A stretch of 64,000 nt of DNA from positions 31,884,249 through 31,948,248 of the forward strand of contig NC_090283.1 in NCBI RefSeq assembly GCF_037392515.1, written 5' to 3'. Of the stretch, positions 30,251 through 42,914 are shown piece after piece. Position 1 is the first letter of the stretch; each line of letters opens with the position of its first letter. Position numbers and translations under genes: made by a program. Below the pieces are notes generated by a model. It did not search any database. It was given only the letters and a program-made list of their open reading frames with translations, and was not told the origin of the DNA. This DNA comes from Haliotis asinina. Taxonomy: Eukaryota; Mollusca; Gastropoda; Lepetellida; Haliotidae.

Positions 30251-31860
30251 AAGGCAAGTATATATCTATTAACATCAACTCTTTCAAACACTAAACTCTT
30301 TATTATCTTTACTCTCAGGACCCTGGACATCATCATCCTGGGGACAGAAATGGAGCGTGAAGTCCCCCAGAGGCAGTGACGACTGCCACGAAGACGCTGC
30401 ATGGACGGGAGGGACGATGGACGACTGCCACCATACCGACAGAAGCCCATAAAGGCAAGTATATATCTATTAACATCAACTCTTTCAAACACTAAACTCT
30501 TTATTATCTTTACTCTCAGGACCCTGGACATCATCATCCTGGGGGCAGAAATGGACCGTGAAGTCCCCCAGAGGCAGTGACGACTGCCACGAAGACGCTG
30601 CATGGACGGGAGGGACGATGGACGACTGCCACCATACCGACAGAAGCCCATAAAGGCAAGTATATATCTATTAACATCAACTCTTTCAAACACTAAACTC
30701 TTTATTATCTTTACTCTCAGGACCCTGGACATCATCATCCTGGGGGCAGAAATGGACCGTGAAGTCCCCCAGAGGCAGTGACGACTGCCACGAAGACGCT
30801 GCATGGACGGGAGGGACGATGGACGACTGCCACCATACCGACAGAAGCCCATAAAGGCAAGTATATATCTATTAACATCAACTCTTTCAAACACTAAACT
30901 CTTTATTATCTTTACTCTCAGGACCCTGGACATCATCATCCTGGGGGCAGAAATGGACCGTGAAGTCCCCCAGAGGCAGTGACGACTGCCACGAAGACGC
31001 TGCATGGACGGGAGGGACGATGGACGACTGCCACCATACCGACAGAAGCCCATAAAGGCAAGCATATATCTATTAACATCAACTCTTTCAAACACTAAAC
31101 TCTTTATTATCTTTACTCTCAGGACCCTGGACATCATCATCCTGGGGGTAGAAATGGACCGTGAAGTCCTCCAGAGGCAGTGACGACTGCCAGGAAGACG
31201 CTGCATGGACGGGAGGGACGATGGACGACTGCCACCATACCGACAGAAGCCCATAAAGGCAAGTATATATCTATTAACATCAACTCTTTCAAAGAGTAAC
31301 ATCTTTATTATCTTTACACTTAGGACCCTGGACATCATCATCCTGGGGGCAGAAATGGAGCGTGAAATCCCCCAGAGGCAGTGACGACTGCCACGGAGAC
31401 GCTGCATGGACGGGAGGGACGATGGACGACTGCCACCATACCGACAGAAGCCCATAAAGGCAAGTATATATCTATTAACATCAACTCTTTCAAACACTAA
31501 ACTCTTTATTATCTTTACTCTCAGGACCCTGGACATCATCATCCTGGGGGCAGAAATGGAGCGTGAAGTCCCCCAGAGGCAGTGACGACTGCCACGAAGA
31601 CGCTGCATGGACGGGAGGGACGATGGACGACTGCCACCATACCGACAGAAGCCCATAAAGGCAAGTATATATCTATTAACATCAACTCTTTCAAACACTA
31701 AACTCTTTATTATCTTTACTCTCAGGACCCTGGACATCATCATCCTGGGGGCAGAAATGGACCGTGAAGTCCCCCAGAGGCAGTGACGACTGCCACGAAG
31801 ACGCTGCATGGACGGGAGGGACGATGGACGACTGCCACCATACCGACAGAAGCCCATAAA
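30250..31860. repeat. Higher-order block, 1,608-bp period, copy 2
   Basis: Partner of the preceding eight-unit block. It overlaps the left part of the 5,630-bp block, so the 1,608-bp duplication and the 5,630-bp duplication are nested, and the order of events can be worked out from shared variants. Confidence 0.68.
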
Positions 31861-34800
31861 GGCAAGCATATATCTATTAACATCAACTCTTTCAAACACT
31901 AAACTCTTTATTATCTTTACTCTCAGGACCCTGGACATCATCATCCTGGGGGTAGAAATGGACCGTGAAGTCCTCCAGAGGCAGTGACGACTGCCAGGAA
32001 GACGCTGCATGGACGGGAGGGACGATGGACGACTGCCACCATACCGACAGAAGCCCATAAAGGCAAGTATATATCTATTAACATCAACTCTTTCAAACAC
32101 TAAACTCTTTATTATCTTTACACTTAGGACCCTGGACGTCATCACCCTGGGGGCAGAAATGGACCGTGAAGTCCCCCAGAGGCAGTGACGACTGCCACGA
32201 AGACGCTGCATGGACGGGAGGGACGATGGACAACTGCCACCATACCGACAGAAGCCCATAAAGGCAAGTATATATCTATTAACATCAACTCTTTCAAACA
32301 CTATACTCTTTATTATCTTTACTCTCAGGACCCTGGACATCATCATCCTGGGGGCAGAAATGGACCGTGAAGTCCCCCAGAGGCAGTGACGACTGCCAGG
32401 AAGACGCTGCATGGACGGGAGGGACGATGGACGACTGCCACCATACCGACAGAAGCCCATAAAGGCAAGTATATATCTATTAACATCAACTCTTTCAAAC
32501 ACTAAACTCTTTATTATCTTTACTCTCAGGACCCTGGACATCATCATCCTGGGGGCAGAAATGGAGCGTGAAGTCCCCCAGAGGCAGTGACGACTGCCAC
32601 GGAGACGCTGCATGGACGGGAGGGACGATGGACGACTGCCACCATACCGACAGAAGCCCATAAAGGCAAGTATATATCTATTAACATCAACTCTTTCAAA
32701 CACTAAACTCTTTATTATCTTTACTCTCAGGACCCTGGACATCATCATCCTGGGGGCAGAAATGGAGCGTGAAGTCCCCCAGAGGCAGTGACGACTGCCA
32801 CGGAGACGCTGCATGGACGGGAGGGACGATGGACGACTGCCACCATACCGACAGAAGCCCATAAAGGCAAGTATATATCTATTAACATCAACTCTTTCAA
32901 ACACTAAACTCTTTATTATCTTTACTCTCAGGACCCTGGACATCATCATCCTGGGGGCAGAAATGGAGGGTGAAGTCCCCCAGAGGCAGTGACGACTGCC
33001 ACGAAGACGCTGCATGGACGGGAGGGACGATGGACGACTGCCACCATACCGACAGAAGCCCATAAAGGCAAGTATATATCTATTAACATCAACTCTTTCA
33101 AACACTAAACTCTTTATTATCTTTACTCTCAGGACCCTGGACATCATCATCCTGGGGGCAGAAATGGAGCGTGAAGTCCCCCAGAGGCAGTGACGACTGC
33201 CACGAAGACGCTGCATGGACAGGAGGGACGATGGACGACTGCCACCATACCGACAGAAGCCCATAAAGGCAAGTATATATCTATTAACATCAACTCTTTC
33301 AAACACTAAACTCTTTATTATCTTTACTCTCAGGACCCTGGACATCATCATCCTGGGGGCAGAAATGGACCGTGAAGTCCCCCAGAGGCAGTGACGACTG
33401 CCACGAAGACGCTGCATGGACGGGAGGGACGATGGACGACTGCCACCATACCGACAGAAGCCCATAAAGGCAAGTATATATCTATTAACATCAACTCTTT
33501 CAAACACTAAACTCTTTATTATCTTTACTCTCAGGACCCTGGACATCATCATCCTGGGGACAGAAATGGACCGTGAAGTCCCCCAGAGGCAGTGACGACT
33601 GCCACGAAGACGCTGCATGGACGGGAGGGACGATGGACGACTGCCACCATACCGACAGAAGCCCATAAAGGCAAGTATATATCTATTAACATCAACTCTT
33701 TCAAACACTAAACTCTTTATTATCTTTACTCTCAGGACCCTGGACATCATCATCCTGGGGGCAGAAATGGAGCGTGAAGTCCCCCAGAGGCAGTGACGAC
33801 TGCCACGAAGACGCTGCATGGACGGGAGGGACGATGGACGACTGCCACCATACCGACAGAAGCCCATAAAGGCAAGTATATATCTATTAACATCAACTCT
33901 TTCAAAGAGTAACATCTTTATTATCTTTACACTTAGGACCCTGGACATCATCATCCTGGGGGCAGAAATGGACCGTGAAGTCCCCCAGAGACAGTGAAGA
34001 CTGCCACGGAGACGCTGCATGGACCTGAGGGACGATGGACGACTGCCACCATACCGACAGAAGCCCATAAAGGCAAGTATATATCTATTAACATCCACTC
34101 TTTCAAACACTAAACTCTTTATTATCTTTACACGTTGGACGATGGACATCATCACCCTGGGGGCAGAAATGGACCGTGAAGTCCCCCAGAGGCAGTGACG
34201 ACTGCCACGAAGACGCTGCATGGACGGGAGGGACGATGGACAACTGCCACCATACCGACAGAAGCCCATAAAGGCAAGTATATATATCTATTAACATCAA
34301 CTCTTTCAAACACTAAACTCTTTGTTATCTTTACTCTCAGGACCCTGGACATCATCATCCTGGGGGCAGAAATGGAGCGTGAAGTCCCCCAGAGGCAGTG
34401 ACGACTGCCACGAAGACGCTGCATGGACGGGAGGGACGATGGACGACTGCCACCATACCGACAGAAGCCCATAAAGGCAAGTATATATCTATTAACATCA
34501 ACTCTTTCAAACACTAAACTCTTTATTATCTTTACTCTCAGGACCCTGGACATCATCATCCTGGGGGCAGAAATGGACCGTGAAGTCCCCCAGAGGCAGT
34601 GACGACTGCCACGAAGACGCTGCATGGACGGGAGGGACGATGGACGACTGCCACCATACCGACAGAAGCCCATAAAGGCAAGTATATATCTATTAACATC
34701 AACTCTTTCAAACACTAAACTCTTTATTATCTTTACTCTCAGGACCCTGGACATCATCATCCTGGGGGCAGAAATGGAGGGTGAAGTCCCCCAGAGGCAG

Positions 34801-36170
34801 TGACGACTGCCACGAAGACGCTGCATGGACGGGAGGGACGATGGACGACTGCCACCATACCGACAGAAGCCCATAAAGGCAAGTATATATCTATTAACAT
34901 CAACTCTTTCAAACAGTAACATCTTTATTATCTTTACACTTAGGACCCTGGACATCATCATCCTGGGGGCAGAAATGGAGCGTGAAGTCCCCCAGAGACA
35001 GTGACAACTTCCACGGAGACGCTGCATGGACGGGAGGGACGATGGGCGACTGCCACCATACCGACAGAAGCCCATAAAGGCAAGTATATATCTATTAACA
35101 TCAACTCTTTCAAACACTAAACTCTTTATTATCTTTACTCTCAGGACCCTGGACATCATCATCCTGGGGCCAGAAATGGACCGTGAAGTCCTCCAGAGGC
35201 AGTGACGACTGCCAGGAAGACCCTGCATGGACGGGAGGGACGATGGACGACTGCCACCATACCGACAGAAGCCCATAAAGGCAAGTATATATCTATTAAC
35301 ATCAACTCTTTCAAACACTAAACTCTTTATTATCTTTACTCTCAGGACCCTGGACATCATCATCCTGGGGGCAGAAATGGACCGTGAAGTCCCCCAGAGG
35401 CAGTGACGACTGCCACGAAGACGCTGCATGGACGGGAGGGACGATGGACGACTGCCACCATACCGACAGAAGCCCATAAAGGCAAGTATATATCTATTAA
35501 CATCAACTCTTTCAAACACTAAACTCTTTATTATCTTTACTCTCAGGACCCTGGACATCATCATCCTGGGGCCAGAAATGGACCGTGAAGTCCTCCAGAG
35601 GCAGTGACGACTGCCAGGAAGACCCTGCATGGACGGGAGGGACGATGGACGACTGCCACCATACCGACAGAAGCCCATAAAGGCAAGTATATATCTATTA
35701 ACATCAACTCTTTCAAACACTAAACTCTTTATTATCTTTACTCTCAGGACCCTGGACATCATCATCCTGGGGGCAGAAATGGAGGGTGAAGTCCCCCAGA
35801 GGCAGTGACGACTGCCACGAAGACGCTGCATGGACGGGAGGGACGATGGACGACTGCCACCATACCGACAGAAGCCCATAAAGGCAAGTATATATCTATT
35901 AACATCAACTCTTTCAAACAGTAACATCTTTATTATCTTTACACTTAGGACCCTGGACATCATCATCCTGGGGGCAGAAATGGAGCGTGAAGTCCCCCAG
36001 AGACAGTGACAACTTCCACGGAGACGCTGCATGGACGGGAGGGACGATGGGCGACTGCCACCATACCGACAGAAGCCCATAAAGGCAAGTATATATCTAT
36101 TAACATCAACTCTTTCAAACACTAAACTCTTTATTATCTTTACTCTCAGGACCCTGGACATCATCATCCT
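30555..36170. repeat. Higher-order block, 5,630-bp period, copy 1
   Basis: Bases here match those 5,630 bp to the right, which equals 28 units of which one is 203 bp. Rare private variants confirm the register: ACGTTGGAC at 34,132 and 39,762, GGGGCCAGAAATGG near 35,168 and 40,798, AAAGAGTAAC at 31,291 and 36,921, and AGCATATATC at 31,061 and 36,691. I noticed only about ten single-base differences plus one clustered patch. The match fails left of about 30,551 and right of about 36,170, so it is one clean tandem duplication. Confidence 0.85.
30721..30921 (+). repeat. Representative 201-bp unit of the array
   Basis: This unit is close to the consensus. From the left it has GACCCTGG; an inverted repeat CTGGGGG (30,740-30,746) / CCCCCAG (30,766-30,772) with a 19-nt loop; then a second perfect hairpin GGCAGT-GACG-ACTGCC (30,774-30,789). 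The 12-mer GACGACTGCCAC occurs twice, 42 bp apart. Then comes AAAG followed by GCAAGTATATATCTATTAAC and a pyrimidine-rich run ending in CTCTCAG just before the next unit. The preceding GCAAGT...CTCAG segment (30,656-30,720, 65 bp) looks like a minimal GC-AG intron with a branch-point-like TATTAAC. All three plus-strand frames of the 136-bp remainder contain stops, so a protein-coding exon on this strand is unlikely. Confidence 0.9.
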
Positions 36171-36184
36171 GGGGGCAGAAATGG

Positions 36185-39100
36185 AGCGTGAAGTCCCCCA
36201 GAGGCAGTGACGACTGCCACGAAGACGCTGCATGGACGGGAGGGACGATGGACGACTGCCACCATACCGACAGAAGCCCATAAAGGCAAGTATATATCTA
36301 TTAACATCAACTCTTTCAAACACTAAACTCTTTATCATCTTTACTCTCAGGACCCTGGACATCATCATCCTGGGGGCAGAAATGGACCGTGAAGTCCCCC
36401 AGAGGCAGTGACGACTGCCACGAAGACGCTGCATGGACGGGAGGGACGATGGACGACTGCCACCATACCGACAGAAGCCCATAAAGGCAAGTATATATCT
36501 ATTAACATCAACTCTTTCAAACACTAAACTCTTTATTATCTTTACTCTCAGGACCCTGGACATCATCATCCTGGGGGCAGAAATGGACCGTGAAGTCCCC
36601 CAGAGGCAGTGACGACTGCCACGAAGACGCTGCATGGACGGGAGGGACGATGGACGACTGCCACCATACCGACAGAAGCCCATAAAGGCAAGCATATATC
36701 TATTAACATCAACTCTTTCAAACACTAAACTCTTTATTATCTTTACTCTCAGGACCCTGGACATCATCATCCTGGGGGTAGAAATGGACCGTGAAGTCCT
36801 CCAGAGGCAGTGACGACTGCCAGGAAGACGCTGCATGGACGGGAGGGACGATGGACGACTGCCACCATACCGACAGAAGCCCATAAAGGCAAGTATATAT
36901 CTATTAACATCAACTCTTTCAAAGAGTAACATCTTTATTATCTTTACACTTAGGACCCTGGACATCATCATCCTGGGGGCAGAAATGGAGCGTGAAATCC
37001 CCCAGAGGCAGTGACGACTGCCACGGAGACGCTGCATGGACGGGAGGGACGATGGACGACTGCCACCATACCGACAGAAGCCCATAAAGGCAAGTATATA
37101 TCTATTAACATCAACTCTTTCAAACACTAAACTCTTTATTATCTTTACTCTCAGGACCCTGGACATCATCATCCTGGGGGCAGAAATGGAGCGTGAAGTC
37201 CCCCAGAGGCAGTGACGACTGCCACGAAGACGCTGCATGGACGGGAGGGACGATGGACGACTGCCACCATACCGACAGAAGCCCATAAAGGCAAGTATAT
37301 ATCTATTAACATCAACTCTTTCAAACACTAAACTCTTTATTATCTTTACTCTCAGGACCCTGGACATCATCATCCTGGGGGCAGAAATGGAGCGTGAAGT
37401 CCCCCAGAGGCAGTGACGACTGCCACGAAGACGCTGCATGGACGGGAGGGACGATGGACGACTGCCACCATACCGACAGAAGCCCATAAAGGCAAGCATA
37501 TATCTATTAACATCAACTCTTTCAAACACTAAACTCTTTATTATCTTTACTCTCAGGACCCTGGACATCATCATCCTGGGGGTAGAAATGGACCGTGAAG
37601 TCCTCCAGAGGCAGTGACGACTGCCAGGAAGACGCTGCATGGACGGGAGGGACGATGGACGACTGCCACCATACCGACAGAAGCCCATAAAGGCAAGTAT
37701 ATATCTATTAACATCAACTCTTTCAAACACTAAACTCTTTATTATCTTTACACTTAGGACCCTGGACGTCATCACCCTGGGGGCAGAAATGGACCGTGAA
37801 GTCCCCCAGAGGCAGTGACGACTGCCACGAAGACGCTGCATGGACGGGAGGGACGATGGACAACTGCCACCATACCGACAGAAGCCCATAAAGGCAAGTA
37901 TATATCTATTAACATCAACTCTTTCAAACACTATACTCTTTATTATCTTTACTCTCAGGACCCTGGACATCATCATCCTGGGGGCAGAAATGGACCGTGA
38001 AGTCCCCCAGAGGCAGTGACGACTGCCAGGAAGACACTGCATGGACGGGAGGGACGATGGACGACTGCCACCATACCGACAGAAGCCCATAAAGGCAAGT
38101 ATATATCTATTAACATCAACTCTTTCAAACACTAAACTCTTTATTATCTTTACTCTCAGGACCCTGGACATCATCATCCTGGGGGCAGAAATGGAGCGTG
38201 AAGTCCCCCAGAGGCAGTGACGACTGCCACGGAGACGCTGCATGGACGGGAGGGACGATGGACGACTGCCACCATACCGACAGAAGCCCATAAAGGCAAG
38301 TATATATCTATTAACATCAACTCTTTCAAACACTAAACTCTTTATTATCTTTACTCTCAGGACCCTGGACATCATCATCCTGGGGGCAGAAATGGAGCGT
38401 GAAGTCCCCCAGAGGCAGTGACGACTGCCACGGAGACGCTGCATGGACGGAAGGGACGATGGACGACTGCCACCATACCGACAGAAGCCCATAAAGGCAA
38501 GTATATGTCTATTAACATCAACTCTTTCAAACACTAAACTCTTTATTATCTTTACTCTCAGGACCCTGGACATCATCATCCTGGGGGCAGAAATGGAGGG
38601 TGAAGTCCCCCAGAGGCAGTGACGACTGCCACGAAGACGCTGCATGGACGGGAGGGACGATGGACGACTGCCACCATACCGACAGAAGCCCATAAAGGCA
38701 AGTATATATCTATTAACATCAACTCTTTCAAACACTAAACTCTTTATTATCTTTACTCTCAGGACCCTGGACATCATCATCCTGGGGGCAGAAATGGAGC
38801 GTGAAGTCCCCCAGAGGCAGTGACGACTGCCACGAAGACGCTGCATGGACAGGAGGGACGATGGACGACTGCCACCATACCGACAGAAGCCCATAAAGGC
38901 AAGTATATATCTATTAACATCAACTCTTTCAAACACTAAACTCTTTATTATCTTTACTCTCAGGACCCTGGACATCATCATCCTGGGGGCAGAAATGGAC
39001 CGTGAAGTCCCCCAGAGGCAGTGACGACTGCCACGAAGACGCTGCATGGACGGGAGGGACGATGGACGACTGCCACCATACCGACAGAAGCCCATAAAGG

Positions 39101-41800
39101 CAAGTATATATCTATTAACATCAACTCTTTCAAACACTAAACTCTTTATTATCTTTACTCTCAGGACCCTGGACATCATCATCCTGGGGACAGAAATGGA
39201 CCGTGAAGTCCCCCAGAGGCAGTGACGACTGCCACGAAGACGCTGCATGGACGGGAGGGACGATGGACGACTGCCACCATACCGACAGAAGCCCATAAAG
39301 GCAAGTATATATCTATTAACATCAACTCTTTCAAACACTAAACTCTTTATTATCTTTACTCTCAGGACCCTGGACATCATCATCCTGGGGGCAGAAATGG
39401 AGCGTGAAGTCCCCCAGAGGCAGTGACGACTGCCACGAAGACGCTGCATGGACGGGAGGGACGATGGACGACTGCCACCATACCGACAGAAGCCCATAAA
39501 GGCAAGTATATATCTATTAACATCAACTCTTTCAAAGAGTAACATCTTTATTATCTTTACACTTAGGACCCTGGACATCATCATCCTGGGGGCAGAAATG
39601 GACCGTGAAGTCCCCCAGAGACAGTGAAGACTGCCACGGAGACGCTGCATGGACCTGAGGGACGATGGACGACTGCCACCATACCGACAGAAGCCCATAA
39701 AGGCAAGTATATATCTATTAACATCCACTCTTTCAAACACTAAACTCTTTATTATCTTTACACGTTGGACGATGGACATCATCACCCTGGGGGCAGAAAT
39801 GGACCGTGAAGTCCCCCAGAGGCAGTGACGACTGCCACGAAGACGCTGCATGGACGGGAGGGACGATGGACAACTGCCACCATACCGACAGAAGCCCATA
39901 AAGGCAAGTATATATATCTATTAACATCAACTCTTTCAAACAGTAACATCTTTATTATCTTTACACTTAGGACCCTGGACATCATCATCCTGGGGGCAGA
40001 AATGGAGCGTGAAGTCCCCCAGAGGCAGTGACGACTGCCACGAAGACGCTGCATGGACGGGAGGGACGATGGACGACTGCCACCATACCGACAGAAGCCC
40101 ATAAAGGCAAGTATATATCTATTAACATCAACTCTTTCAAACACTAAACTCTTTATTATCTTTACTCTCAGGACCCTGGACATCATCATCCTGGGGGCAG
40201 AAATGGACCGTGAAGTCCCCCAGAGGCAGTGACGACTGCCACGAAGACGCTGCATGGACGGGAGGGACGATGGACGACTGCCACCATACCGACAGAAGCC
40301 CATAAAGGCAAGTATATATCTATTAACATCAACTCTTTCAAACACTAAACTCTTTATTATCTTTACTCTCAGGACCCTGGACATCATCATCCTGGGGGCA
40401 GAAATGGAGGGTGAAGTCCCCCAGAGGCAGTGACGACTGCCACGAAGACGCTGCATGGACGGGAGGGACGATGGACGACTGCCACCATACCGACAGAAGC
40501 CCATAAAGGCAAGTATATATCTATTAACATCAACTCTTTCAAACAGTAACATCTTTATTATCTTTACACTTAGGACCCTGGACATCATCATCCTGGGGGC
40601 AGAAATGGAGCGTGAAGTCCCCCAGAGACAGTGACAACTTCCACGGAGACGCTGCATGGACGGGAGGGACGATGGGCGACTGCCACCATACCGACAGAAG
40701 CCCATAAAGGCAAGTATATATCTATTAACATCAACTCTTTCAAACACTAAACTCTTTATTATCTTTACTCTCAGGACCCTGGACATCATCATCCTGGGGC
40801 CAGAAATGGACCGTGAAGTCCTCCAGAGGCAGTGACGACTGCCAGGAAGACCCTGCATGGACGGGAGGGACGATGGACGACTGCCACCATACCGACAGAA
40901 GCCCATAAAGGCAAGTATATATCTATTAACATCAACTCTTTCAAACACTAAACTCTTTATTATCTTTACTCTCAGGACCCTGGACATCATCATCCTGGGG
41001 GCAGAAATGGAGCGTGAAGTCCCCCAGAGGCAGTGACGACTGCCACGAAGACGCTGCATGGACGGGAGGGACGATGGACGACTGCCACCATACCGACAGA
41101 AGCCCATAAAGGCAAGTATATATCTATTAACATCAACTCTTTCAAACACTAAACTCTTTATTATCTTTACTCTCAGGACCCTGGACATCATCATCCTGGG
41201 GCCAGAAATGGACCGTGAAGTCCTCCAGAGGCAGTGACGACTGCCAGGAAGACCCTGCATGGACGGGAGGGACGATGGACGACTGCCACCATACCGACAG
41301 AAGCCCATAAAGGCAAGTATATATCTATTAACATCAACTCTTTCAAACACTAAACTCTTTATTATCTTTACTCTCAGGACCCTGGACATCATCATCCTGG
41401 GGGCAGAAATGGAGGGTGAAGTCCCCCAGAGGCAGTGACGACTGCCACGAAGACGCTGCATGGACGGGAGGGACGATGGACGACTGCCACCATACCGACA
41501 GAAGCCCATAAAGGCAAGTATATATCTATTAACATCAACTCTTTCAAACAGTAACATCTTTATTATCTTTACACTTAGGACCCTGGACATCATCATCCTG
41601 GGGGCAGAAATGGAGCGTGAAGTCCCCCAGAGACAGTGACAACTTCCACGGAGACGCTGCATGGACGGGAGGGACGATGGGCGACTGCCACCATACCGAC
41701 AGAAGCCCATAAAGGCAAGTATATATCTATTAACATCAACTCTTTCAAACACTAAACTCTTTATTATCTTTACTCTCAGGACCCTGGACATCATCATCCT
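36185..41800. repeat. Higher-order block, 5,630-bp period, copy 2
   Basis: This is the direct tandem partner of the preceding 5.6-kb block. Differences seen include TTTATCATCT near 36,331 (T to C), AAGACACTGC near 38,031, GTATATGTCT near 38,501, and the patch at about 39,942-39,975, where the CAGTAACATC...CACTTAGG variant replaces CACTAAACTC...CTCTCAGG. The block ends about 260 bp before the array's right edge. Confidence 0.83.
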
Positions 41801-42066
41801 GGGGCCAGAAATGGACCGTGAAGTCCTCCAGAGGCAGTGACGACTGCCAGGAAGACCCTGCATGGACGGGAGGGACGATGGACGACTGCCACCATACCGA
41901 CAGAAGCCCATAAAGGCAAGTATATATCTATTAACATCAACTCTTTCAACCACTAAACTCTTTATTATCTTTACTCTCAGGACCCTGGACATCATCATCC
42001 TGGGGGTGGAAATGGACCGTGAAGTCCCCCAGAGGCAGTGACGACTGCCACGAAGACACTGCATGC

Positions 42067-42739
<673 letters not shown>

Positions 42740-42914
42740 TGTGTGAACACTACAGTATTGTCATAAATGTGCATTGACGTGCATTTCTACTATCTAACGT
42801 CCTGGATAACCAAACATTTCTCAATTTAATAACCACACGTCATAATCCGAAACTTTGAAAGGACATATTAAGTACCACGTGGTAGAGACACTAAGTCCTA
42901 CATAGGAGATAGTA

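Larger units (their letters stand above)
1..42066. repeat. Satellite-like tandem array, about 208 units of 201/203 bp
   Basis: The same unit repeats head to tail without interruption from the first base to about 42,066. Most units are 201 bp; a subset are 203 bp because the run after GCAAG reads TATATATATCT instead of TATATATCT. Units differ by scattered substitutions shared in blocks, such as CAAACACTAAACTC versus CAAAGAGTAACATC, or CTCTCAGG versus CACTTAGG. No transposon interrupts the array. The left end is outside the window, so the full size is unknown. The minus strand of the 201-bp unit has one frame without stops, which gives long apparent ORFs (for example 27,316-34,269 and 34,152-39,899) that break where a 203-bp unit occurs. 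I see no independent sign that they are translated. The best reading is satellite DNA with higher-order structure; a transcribed exon/intron-like array is discussed under findings. Confidence 0.97.

Noticed and set aside
30721-30921. Dscam-like array of alternative protein-coding exons
   Set aside because: With the splice sites seen, the 136-bp segment has stops in all three plus-strand frames and its length is not a multiple of three.
1-42066. CRISPR-like array (regular repeats)
   Set aside because: There are no unique spacers: the whole 201-bp unit is repeated. The surrounding genes and introns are animal.
1-42066. Histone, 5S rRNA, snRNA or spliced-leader tandem gene cluster
   Set aside because: No histone reading frame, no 5S internal control region, no Sm site plus leader arrangement that I can support in the unit. 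The GCAAGT site alone is not enough to call a spliced-leader gene.
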